Source: Cylindrospermum stagnale PCC 7417 (GTDB lineage: Bacteria > Cyanobacteriota > Cyanobacteriia > Cyanobacteriales > Nostocaceae). From it: DNA of 64,000 nt. The position numbers and the translations under genes are program-made. Position 1 is the first letter of the stretch; the number at the start of each line of letters is the position of its first letter. The stretch spans positions 5,111,501 to 5,175,500 of the forward strand of contig NC_019757.1 in NCBI RefSeq assembly GCF_000317535.1, written 5' to 3'. The notes under the pieces are model-generated. The model ran no database searches. It was not told the DNA's origin and saw nothing but the letters and a program-made list of their open reading frames with translations. Shown one piece after another: positions 17,569 to 24,863 of this stretch.

Positions 17569-18529
17569 TTCAAAATATTAACTCGGAAGCCAAACAACTG
17601 AAGTCGCAGCTACTAGAACAAAGCATGCTTTCGCAGGCTATAATGATAAAAACAAACAGATAAAATTCAAATTAATTAGCCTGAAATTGAGTTTTTTTTC
17701 AGTCTTTTTGTTCAATCAGATCGGCTTCCCAATGTTCCAGTCGAGTCACCCGAAGACTGAAAGTCATTTGTCTGAAGTATTCCCATCAGAGACCTAGATT
17801 AGATACTCTGCAACTATTCCATTTTGATTATAACTACTCAATTGGACATGATATGAGGGGTATTAAATTTGGCGTTGATTTTGGCTCAGTTAATGAAGAT
17901 AGTAGCCTCCGCTTCCAATGGATAACAGGGTGGTAATCTCAATAAATATAAGTGTTCTTTTACAAATCTACAGAATGTAAGCTAAGGTATCTTAACATCT
18001 GAACATTGCTTACTCAGCAGTTATGTTTGTCTGATTCTCATGTACCTAAAGAAGTAAAATATCATCACTTTGGAATGATGTTTTATCTGCACTACCTCCA
18101 TCTAAATCCTGATAATTGTTTTTTATAAAAAGGTGTAGTATCGCTGTTATAAAAATCTCAACAAGGGGTAATTCTAACAAAGAAAGTAATCGAATACTAC
18201 TGGTTGTAGTTCTAAGACTGCAAGCATAGTCAGCATCTAGTTCAAGGATTTAAAGCACTTTTAACTGCTTGGTTAAACCCGAACCTCCCTACATTATAGT
18301 TAGCCCTAGAACGCAGGTTAGCACCAATTATCATAAAGTACTTCACAGTTCTTCCGGTAAGGTTTGTAGTGTCTACTGGTAGCAAGCAAACCCTTGTACC
18401 AGAAAGATCAAAGGATTAGAACAAATTTTAGACATGCTGCCATTGGTACATAATTGGGTTTGACTTCACAGCGGTTTAAGCAAAAACTACACCAAGACCC
18501 ACAATGTCCAAGCTAGAAGGACGTGTCAG
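17569..18529. other. Long intergenic region before the sigma-factor gene
   Basis: About 960 bases of AT-rich DNA show no ORF longer than about 30 codons with a good start. One 27-codon frame (17853-17936) has no ribosome-binding site. I found no strong terminator. The gap is large for this genome and may hold decayed genes or a regulatory leader. Confidence 0.5.
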
Positions 18530-19177
18530 ATGATATCAAGACAGCTATCAGCGTGTTATTACCAGGAAATTCTCCGCGACTCGTACTATTGCCACAAACT
18601 AGAGCAGATTGCTCGTAAATACACTAGGGGCACAAGCTTATCTTGGGAAGATGCTGTTCAGGCAGTTCATTTAAAACTTTTCCAGACTATTCAAGCTGGA
18701 AAATTTCAGTTAAGGGACGTGGAACAGTTTTATCACTGGGCTTTTACAGTCGCTAAATGTGAAGTCATTGATTTTGTTCGCAAAGAAAAACTACGAAACT
18801 GTCAAAGTTTAGATTGCGCTATTCCTGAGACGGATATAGTTCTGCTAGATACGATTCCTGATGAATATAATGCTTTAGACGCAGCAGAGCGTGCAGATTT
18901 AATTATAAAAGCGGTAGAAGCGATTCACCAACTTGATCAAAAATATCCTCATCAAAAATATCTCAAGCTGTGGCAAGGGAAGATTGAAGGAAAAACACAA
19001 ACGCATATTGCAGCTGAACTAGGAGTTAGCCAAAGTAAAGTCTGCAAGCGGTGGCAGGAACTTGTAGAACGAATTGCTGAGGCATTAGGATTACTCGAAT
19101 TTGAAAACGTTAAGCAAAAACAGCAAGCAATTGGCAAGCAGAAAGCAACACAACAGTACTCAAGAAATCAATGGTAA
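18530..19177 (+). CDS. RNA polymerase sigma factor, ECF-like sigma-70 family
   Basis: The 215-aa protein has region 2 in the N-terminal half, with LSWEDAVQAVHLKLFQTI, YHWAFTVAKCEVIDFVRKEK (regions 2.2-2.4). Region 4 is in the C-terminal half, with KTQTHIAAELGVSQSKVCKRWQELVERI as helix-turn-helix. Regions 1 and 3 are missing, as in group 4 (ECF) factors. A charged tail of about 25 residues follows. No anti-sigma factor is recognised next to it. It lies 1.7 kb upstream of the lasso-peptide precursor, and two ECF-style promoter motifs occur in that cluster, so it is a candidate regulator. Confidence 0.85.
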   Translation: MISRQLSACYYQEILRDSYYCHKLEQIARKYTRGTSLSWEDAVQAVHLKLFQTIQAGKFQLRDVEQFYHWAFTVAKCEVIDFVRKEKLRNCQSLDCAIPETDIVLLDTIPDEYNALDAAERADLIIKAVEAIHQLDQKYPHQKYLKLWQGKIEGKTQTHIAAELGVSQSKVCKRWQELVERIAEALGLLEFENVKQKQQAIGKQKATQQYSRNQW

Positions 19178-19285
19178 ATCAATAACTCATAAATTCGTTG
19201 TTGCTCAAATTTGTAAAGATTTAAACGAGTCGTTATAATCGGACGTGCTCGTTCGTTAACGAATATATAAACATAATCACACTTA

Positions 19286-19523
19286 GAGGATGTTTGAAAA
19301 GTTGTTTATGATAAATATAACACTCGTAGATCCCCCTAAATCCACGCCAGTCGCTCATGGGGAGCCACTGCGTTGGGCGGCTCCGCCGACTTGAAGCATG
19401 TGGCGTGGAGACCCCCAAGACCGCGCTGGCTCCCCTTCCGGGCGACTTTAAGAGTTTATTGCCCCCCTTTTTAAGGGGGGTTGGGGGGATCTCGATCAAT
19501 TTTGATACTTTTCAAACATCCTC
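19286..19523. mobile_element. MITE-like element with inverted ends GAGGATGTTTGAAAAGT
   Basis: A 17-base terminal repeat (19286-19302) recurs exactly inverted at 19507-19523. Both ends are bordered by TTA (19283-19285 and 19524-19526), which fits a 3-bp target duplication. The ~240-base interior has no transposase and includes a C-rich/G-rich hairpin (CCCCCCTTTTTAAGGGGGG). It lies between the sigma factor and the next gene. Confidence 0.8.
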
Positions 19524-19605
19524 TTAGAATCCCCGACACTCAGATATCTTCGTTGGGTATTACAAACTTATGCGTATAAATAGGAATAATACACAAAGTA
19601 GTAAC

Positions 19606-20238
19606 ATGTCAATTCCACAGCCTGGAGAAATCTGGGAAGTGAGCCGTGTGGTGCGAAGTCCTCTAGAGTTCTCAAATAAAGAGCAACAAACATTGTACCC
19701 CTCTTCAGTGCAAAGGTTTTTAGCAGGGAACTCACTACCGCGCTATGTGATGATTGTCAAAGAACCTGAATCATCAGTAGAAGAAGAACAGCAGTGGGCA
19801 ATTGTTTTTGTGATGTTGTTATCTGTAAAAACAGAGTTTCTCAATAATGTGGATTTGTTGATTCCTTCAGATGTGTCTGCGGTTGGACAAGATTTACTAG
19901 CTGAGACTTGGCATGTTGTTCCTGCATTAGCTTGTAACTTACTACAACCAGTTGGAAAAAGGCTCTCCCGCAAGATTTATGATTACCTGCTGGCAGTAGG
20001 AGACTATTATCAGGGGTTAGCGGAGGAACTACCAGCAGTGCCAGAAACTTATAGCTTAGGACTAATAAGTGGGAGCTTAGATGCTGCCAAAGACTCAGCA
20101 ATTCAAAAGTTTCATCAGCAAGAGAAAGCTTGGAGTGATGTGTTGACAGTTCCAGTAGCAGCTTACCAGACTTACTGGGAAAGTATAAAATTTACAAATG
20201 CAGTATTAGATGAGACCTTGCACTTAGAACAAGAGTGA
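19606..20238 (+). CDS. Hypothetical protein, 210 aa
   Basis: No family is recognised with confidence. The N-terminus MSIPQPGEIWEVSRVV, with a later VMIVKEPESS...WAIVFVMLLSVKTEFLNNVDLLIPSD, recalls the beta-barrel PemK/SH3-like fold of PGEIW proteins, but this is only a resemblance. The C-terminal half is helical. It is soluble, with no signal peptide. The start at 19606 is preferred over the in-frame ATG at 19570 because the PGEIW motif usually lies close to the N-terminus. It follows the sigma factor in the same direction, separated by the MITE. Confidence 0.75.
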   Translation: MSIPQPGEIWEVSRVVRSPLEFSNKEQQTLYPSSVQRFLAGNSLPRYVMIVKEPESSVEEEQQWAIVFVMLLSVKTEFLNNVDLLIPSDVSAVGQDLLAETWHVVPALACNLLQPVGKRLSRKIYDYLLAVGDYYQGLAEELPAVPETYSLGLISGSLDAAKDSAIQKFHQQEKAWSDVLTVPVAAYQTYWESIKFTNAVLDETLHLEQE

Positions 20239-20909
20239 GCAAAAGTTTCTAGTGCAAAACACCAGTATTGTTGAGTTGGTAAACTGCAAAATATCTTTGA
20301 GCCTGAATATATAGAAATGTAAATAAATATTTTGCACTTGCAGCTTGTATATCCTGGTTGTGATTTTAAGAATGCAAACATCCTAAAGAGCTAGGGTAAG
20401 TCTTCCTTGCTTTAGCGTAGAATAAAGCCTGTAAACTCCCTAAAGCAAGTATTGGTAGCTAAAATTCCTGGATTTTAGAGAACACGTTCAGGGCATAAAA
20501 GATTTATCCCATAAAACCACAGATTTTTTTTTTTGCAAGTCTTGGAATAATTTACCTTTGGTATTCGTTATCAGAAATAAGAACTGCTAATAATGAAGTT
20601 CACAGGTAGAAAAGGAAGTCTGGCTATGAGCAACTATTTTATCTAGACTCTGGCTCATACACTTACGTTTCACTTGTTTTTACAGTTTTTTAAATCTGAG
20701 TGATCCTATGTGTGATGAAGGTTGGAGACACTATTTAGTTGCTTTATGCCTAATCTGTGAAGCCAAAGACCCCGACGCCCTGTGTTGAAGCAGAAATTAA
20801 ACCTCAATATCAGGCTAAGTCAGGCTTTGTATTAGCTTTATGGAGCAGATTAGCTAAGGTTTGATTCCACCCAACTTACTTATTAACTCAATCATTTGGA
20901 GGTTTTCAA
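20239..20909. other. Long leader/promoter region of the lasso-peptide cluster
   Basis: This 671-base AT-rich region contains an ECF-like promoter motif (20544-20569, separate entry), which leaves a transcript leader of about 330 bases. A 26-codon Cys-containing frame at 20708-20788 has no good ribosome-binding site. No other gene is visible. Confidence 0.55.
20544..20569 (+). promoter_or_regulatory. ECF-type promoter motif upstream of the lasso precursor
   Basis: GGAATA (20544-20549), a 16-base spacer and CGTT (20566-20569) resemble the -35/-10 pattern of many ECF promoters. The motif lies in a longer block (about 20526-20590) that is clearly similar to 29606-29670, upstream of the 60-aa secreted peptide. 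In both places it is preceded by TTTTTTGCAAGT-TTGGAATA-type sequence. Confidence 0.55.
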
Positions 20910-21050
20910 ATGACAACGCTAAATCCAACAAAAAAACAGTACTCTCAGCCTGAAATTATTGAGATAGGTGATGCAGTTAGAACAACTTTAGGTCATCATC
21001 GTTGGGGACGTCGAGAACACCACCGCCGTTACTACTACCGTTGGCACTGA
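20910..21050 (+). CDS. Lasso peptide precursor (A), 46 aa
   Basis: A GGAGG at 20898-20902 sits seven bases before the ATG. The leader (residues 1-27) contains Tyr11, Pro14, Ile16, Gly20 and Thr26 spaced exactly as in the lasso leader motif YxxPx[LI]xxxGxxxxxTxG, which the PqqD-like B1 protein binds. Cleavage after Leu27 puts Thr at -2 and gives the core GHHRWGRREHHRRYYYRWH. Gly1 and Glu9 can form a nine-residue macrolactam, leaving a ten-residue tail with bulky Tyr/Arg/Trp plugs. Five His, six Arg and three Tyr make it unusually basic and potentially metal-binding. The cyclase, B1, B2 and exporter genes follow. Activity of the product is unknown. Confidence 0.88.
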   Translation: MTTLNPTKKQYSQPEIIEIGDAVRTTLGHHRWGRREHHRRYYYRWH

Positions 21051-21137
21051 AGTAGAATAACTGCCTCAAAGCCAATTTGCTAATCTTTTGCTCAACTTTA
21101 GCTACTTAAGTAGCTAACTGTCATTCGTAAAAAAATT

Positions 21138-21192
21138 GGGTGAAGAAAATGAAGTAAGTTAGCACTAATTTTCACTTTACTTCACCCTTTTG
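21138..21192 (+). terminator. Hairpin with T-run between lasso precursor and cyclase
   Basis: The arms GGGTGAAG (21138-21145) and CTTCACCC (21180-21187) pair exactly. The interior (AAAATGAAGTAAG with CTTACTTT-like partner bases) can extend the stem with mismatches, and TTTT follows. Placed 90 bases after the precursor stop and 200 before the cyclase, it is probably an attenuator that keeps precursor mRNA in excess. Confidence 0.65.
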
Positions 21193-21392
21193 TAAATTTC
21201 TTAAAATAAAAAATTTACTGACATTACTGCTTCAAGATCATGTTAATAAAGCAGTAATTTTGTATTAGTTTACATTTGTAATTAAGCTAATAGCATTACA
21301 TCTTTATTTTCTAAAGTCGCAATATCTAAGATTTTCCTAAATCAGTAAAACCAAAAAAATGTTAATCAACTATTGAATAAAACTAAAATAAT

Positions 21393-23246
21393 ATGAAACA
21401 TTGGTTTTGTGGTTTTGTAATCCAGGATGATTGTCTTCTAACAAACCTTCCCAAACCATCTAATGGAAAGTTACTTTGGGAAGATACTAATTACTTGTGG
21501 CTCTGTGGAGATTGGAAAAAAAGGCAGGTAATAAAATTTTCTGAATCCTTGGTTAAACTAGCCATAATTGGTAGTTGTCTTGCATCATATGAAACTGTGG
21601 TTAAGTTATTTAAGAAAGCCGTCAGAGAAAGTGAGTATAGCCAACTCATGAGACTGCCAGGCATATATAATTTAATTGTTCAAGATAATGCTGATACATA
21701 TGTATTTGTCGATTCTGCTGGTGTAAAAACTGCATTTTATGCAGTTCATAATTCTGTCATCACTTACTCTTCATTAGCAATAGCCCTACAACAACTGCTG
21801 AAAACTGAAGTAGATCAGTCTTGGCTTGCTACTTTTTTATCAGGTTCGGGGACACTAAGTCTAGTACAAAAACGTACTCCCTTCTGCGGTGTGCAGCCTA
21901 TTCCCCCCGGTCACTATTTACATATTTCATCAGGAAAACTGGCATGTAAGCGCTATTGGTATAAACCGCAGGAATATAAGAGTTTCTCTGATGCGGCTGA
22001 ATATCTGCATGAACAGTTGCTAACTGCTGTCGAGGGAAGAGTCAACTTATACGGCAATATATCTAGCGATTTGAGCGGTGGTTTTGACTCTACGACTCTG
22101 GCTTTAATAGCCTCCAAAGCTTTAGCAAATCAGAGTAAACAATTGGTTACAATAACCGAGAAAACTTTGAGTGCCATTCAATCATCGGACGTCAAATATG
22201 CCCAGCAAGCAGCTAGTCTTTATCCAAATATTAATCCTGTAATGGTTGAGGATTTTAATCTTCCTAGTGAATATAGTGGTTTGGAATCAGTTCCTTTAAT
22301 AGATATACCAGATCCAGTAGTTCTTGATATGGCAAGAATTATTTATAAAATGGAAATTGTCAAATTAAGCGGCTCTCAATTACATATTAATGGAGAAGGT
22401 GGAGATGCAGTACTTTCATCGAGTTGTTCTTATTGCGTGGATCTATTAAAGCAAGCAAAAATTATAGGATTTTTGCAGCACATTTTAGGATGGTCAAGAT
22501 TAGCAACTTGTTCACCACTCCCATTGATAATGAGTTCTATAAACCTAAATTTTAGTTCTTATCAGCAGTGGCTAATGCAGAAAATTAAAAACAAAACTTT
22601 ACTAGTTACAACATCTAATAATCTAACTAATCTTGAGGAAACTATCACTTGGGATTCTCTTCCTAAGTCTACTAGTTGGTATACCAATAAGTTAGTAGAT
22701 TTAGTTTTGGAAGAACTATACAAGTGGGCACTAATAGCGACACCTTTTGCTGATAATCCTGGTGAACATCAAGCTATAGCTATTATTCAAGGGATGGGGT
22801 CTAGTATTAAAGCTGAACAGCAGGTAGCCGATATTTATGATGTCAATTTAGAATCTCCTTTTCTTGATTCTTCGGTAATTGATGCCTGTCTGTCTGCAAA
22901 ACCAGAAGAGCGGACAAGTCCATTTGCCTACAAACCACTTTTAATCAAAGCATTTCAGCAGGATTTACCGCAGAGTATCTTTAAACGTAATACTAAAGGG
23001 GAATATACAGCAGATGAGTTAATTGGTTTTCGAGAAAACCGACATATAATCAAAGAAATTTTAAATACCTCTCTTTTAGCTGATATGGGACTAGTAGACA
23101 TAAAAAAATTACAAACTGCCATGCAATATTTTAGTATACGATTGTCTGATAATATGTCATTTTTCAATACTACACTATCACTTGAAATTTGGTTACGTCG
23201 ATTGGCGCAAAACAATTATAGTTTTTGGTCGAAAGAGGATTTCTAA
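21393..23246 (+). CDS. Lasso peptide macrolactam synthetase (C; asparagine-synthase-like)
   Basis: The 617-aa protein is an AsnB homologue. The N-terminal glutaminase-like half lacks the leading catalytic Cys (it begins MKHWFCGFV). The synthetase half carries the ATP-binding PP-loop SSDLSGGFDSTTLALIA near residue 230 and a downstream INGEGGDAVL segment. In lasso pathways this enzyme adenylates the side-chain carboxylate of the acceptor (here Glu9) and closes the ring with Gly1. Position between precursor and B1 supports this role. The ATG at 21393 lies 342 bases after the precursor stop. Confidence 0.88.
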   Translation: MKHWFCGFVIQDDCLLTNLPKPSNGKLLWEDTNYLWLCGDWKKRQVIKFSESLVKLAIIGSCLASYETVVKLFKKAVRESEYSQLMRLPGIYNLIVQDNADTYVFVDSAGVKTAFYAVHNSVITYSSLAIALQQLLKTEVDQSWLATFLSGSGTLSLVQKRTPFCGVQPIPPGHYLHISSGKLACKRYWYKPQEYKSFSDAAEYLHEQLLTAVEGRVNLYGNISSDLSGGFDSTTLALIASKALANQSKQLVTITEKTLSAIQSSDVKYAQQAASLYPNINPVMVEDFNLPSEYSGLESVPLIDIPDPVVLDMARIIYKMEIVKLSGSQLHINGEGGDAVLSSSCSYCVDLLKQAKIIGFLQHILGWSRLATCSPLPLIMSSINLNFSSYQQWLMQKIKNKTLLVTTSNNLTNLEETITWDSLPKSTSWYTNKLVDLVLEELYKWALIATPFADNPGEHQAIAIIQGMGSSIKAEQQVADIYDVNLESPFLDSSVIDACLSAKPEERTSPFAYKPLLIKAFQQDLPQSIFKRNTKGEYTADELIGFRENRHIIKEILNTSLLADMGLVDIKKLQTAMQYFSIRLSDNMSFFNTTLSLEIWLRRLAQNNYSFWSKEDF

Positions 23247-23384
23247 AAACAGCAAAAGTTGCAGAATTGTCCTGAAATAAAGTTGAATATTAAGGTGGGT
23301 TATTTTTTGCTCTTAACGAAGTCCTTTACTACCATACTAAAACAAGACAAAGTTTTAGCTTTAGTTATTAATAGGAGTAAATTC

Positions 23385-23660
23385 ATGAAAGAAGTTTCTA
23401 TTCCACATCACATTTACACAAGTTTTTTTGAAGAAAGTGCAGTCTTATTAGATGCCAAAAAAAATATTTATTATGCTTTGAATGATAGTGCGGCTGATTT
23501 TTGGAAGTTATTAGTAAAATCTGACTCCGTTGAAGAGACGCTGAAAGAAATTTCAGATTTATATGAATGTTCTTCTACTGTTGTTTTAAAAGATATGGAG
23601 GCTCTAGTAGACCGTCTTCTAAAAGCTGGACTGCTAGAAATAAAAAGAAGTAATCTATGA
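23385..23660 (+). CDS. Lasso peptide leader-binding protein B1 (PqqD-like RRE)
   Basis: From the ATG at 23385, preceded by AGGAG (23374-23378), the protein is 91 aa, the usual size of a stand-alone RiPP recognition element. The open frame reaches back to 23259 but has no ribosome-binding site there. The sequence shows the PqqD pattern: an early VLLDAKKNIYYALNDSAADFWKLL (strands then helix), LKEISDLYECSSTVVLKDMEALVDRLLKAGLLEI (winged-helix end). Its role is to bind the YxxP leader motif of the precursor and present it to B2 and C. Confidence 0.85.
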   Translation: MKEVSIPHHIYTSFFEESAVLLDAKKNIYYALNDSAADFWKLLVKSDSVEETLKEISDLYECSSTVVLKDMEALVDRLLKAGLLEIKRSNL

Positions 23661-23775
23661 AAAAATTAAATTGTTGGTGATGCTTCGATATTTTCTAATT
23701 AAGTCTTTTGATGCGCGAAACCATAATTTTATGTATACCATCAAGCAAAGCTGAATAAAAATATGATGCTATATA

Positions 23776-23867
23776 CAGCACTTTGCGTAATGGTCAGGCA
23801 CAATAATTAGGCAAATAAGTTTAAAAACCAAGATAAACCCTGTACCAATTGGTCGTGCAAAGTGCTG
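23776..23867. mobile_element. Short MITE-like element with CAGCACTTTGC ends
   Basis: The arms ATACAGCACTTTGC (23773-23786) and its exact reverse complement (23857-23870) enclose about 70 bases, with TA on both outer sides. TA target duplication and this type of end fit IS630/Tc1-type non-autonomous elements. It sits in the gap between B1 and B2. Confidence 0.7.
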
Positions 23868-23917
23868 TATTTACAGGAAAAACTCAGTTTTTGATTTTAA
23901 ACAGGGAGAGAGATATT

Positions 23918-24337
23918 ATGGATGATAGAATGTCGTTAACTCCTATTGACATAAATTTAAAATGGAGTGAGCGCTTAACAGGTCTATTTGTTGTCATAGT
24001 TGCATACATAGCTATACGTTGTTTGAGTATTTTTAGAATTAGTAAAATTCTTAGCGTACTCAAGAGATACTGCTTGCGTGAAATCACATATGAGGAGGCA
24101 GAGATTGTATGGGCAGCAGTACGTAAGTCGAATTTTTTGCTATTAGGAAGACTAGCATGTCTAGAATTTTCTTTGGCTTTTGTGCTCTTTGCACTAACTA
24201 AAGGTCTGTCATCAACCTGGTGTGTAGGTGTATCTAATGAACCAGTTCAAGCCCATGCATGGGTAGAAATTAGTGATACACCCTTTCGTGAAGTGGATAA
24301 TTTTGAATATCACTTTAGAAAATTGATTGCCGTTTAA
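23918..24337 (+). CDS. Lasso peptide leader protease B2 (transglutaminase-like)
   Basis: From the ATG at 23918 (MDDRMSLTP, GGGAGAG upstream) the protein has 139 aa, normal for B2. The catalytic Cys lies in GRLACLEFSLAFVLFAL and the His in AHAWVEI, matching the CL..SLAL...HAWVE pattern of lasso B2 proteases. An N-terminal hydrophobic stretch (about 20-40) is usual in the family. The family Arg after the Cys (CLxRS) is Phe here. It removes the leader after Leu27 of the precursor. The MITE at 23776-23867 separates it from B1. Confidence 0.83.
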   Translation: MDDRMSLTPIDINLKWSERLTGLFVVIVAYIAIRCLSIFRISKILSVLKRYCLREITYEEAEIVWAAVRKSNFLLLGRLACLEFSLAFVLFALTKGLSSTWCVGVSNEPVQAHAWVEISDTPFREVDNFEYHFRKLIAV

Positions 24338-24863
24338 AATAAATCCTTCAGTTCGTTTATTTTGCTCCAAGTTGTTAGAATTGATGACGAGAAAATTAAG
24401 GTTATAGCTCATCAAAAGGCTTAGAGGTTGTTTAAAAACTTTTAGGCGAATATAACTCGCTACTACACAAACAAAGCCTGCGCGGAAAGACTGAAAAATC
24501 AAGGGTCTCAAACCCACATAGGTGGGTTTTGTCTGTGTAGTCGCGAATTATATTCGCCCATTTAAGTAATAAATTAGACTTCTCAATCATCCTCTAATAA
24601 CCAGTGAAATTAAGTACAGAGTGGCTTATAAAGCTTGTTTTATATGATTGTCATGGACTGACTAACGGGACGACTAGAGCTAGTCACAAAGTTCCTATTC
24701 TGATTAAGTTAAATTTTTTAAAGGAAATAATTAGTAACTGGTACTTAAAAGCATTAAATCGAGTCAAAAGAGTCAAGGTTACAAGCCAAGCCGCTAAATT
24801 GGAACTTTAGTTTTATCCAAAACTAATTTATCATAAGAAGGCTTATAAAAAAGGATTAAATTA
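24338..24863. other. Gap between B2 and the exporter, largely occupied by a hairpin element
   Basis: The 526-base gap contains the element at 24421-24597 and then AT-rich DNA. A 68-codon GTG frame (24604-24810) lacks a ribosome-binding site and family likeness; I do not call it a gene. Confidence 0.55.
24421..24597. mobile_element. MITE-like hairpin element with TTAGAGG ends
   Basis: The ends read TTAGAGGTTGTTT (24421-24433) and, inverted, TTAGAGGATGATT (24585-24597), two mismatches in 13. Inside, GCGAATATAACTCGC (24445-24459) pairs with GCGAATATAATTCGC inverted (24544-24558), and the pairing extends through CTACACA. The whole element can therefore fold into one long hairpin. The ends resemble those of the element at 19286-19523. 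Confidence 0.7.

Noticed and set aside
17853-17936. 27-codon frame before the sigma-factor gene
   Set aside because: Too short, without a good ribosome-binding site or any family likeness.
20708-20788. 26-codon Cys-containing frame upstream of the lasso precursor, considered as another precursor
   Set aside because: Lacks the YxxP...TxG leader pattern and a ribosome-binding site; probably chance within the long leader.
24604-24810. 68-codon GTG frame before the lasso exporter, considered as a second peptide gene
   Set aside because: No ribosome-binding site, no leader motif or signal peptide, and it begins a few bases past a MITE-like element.
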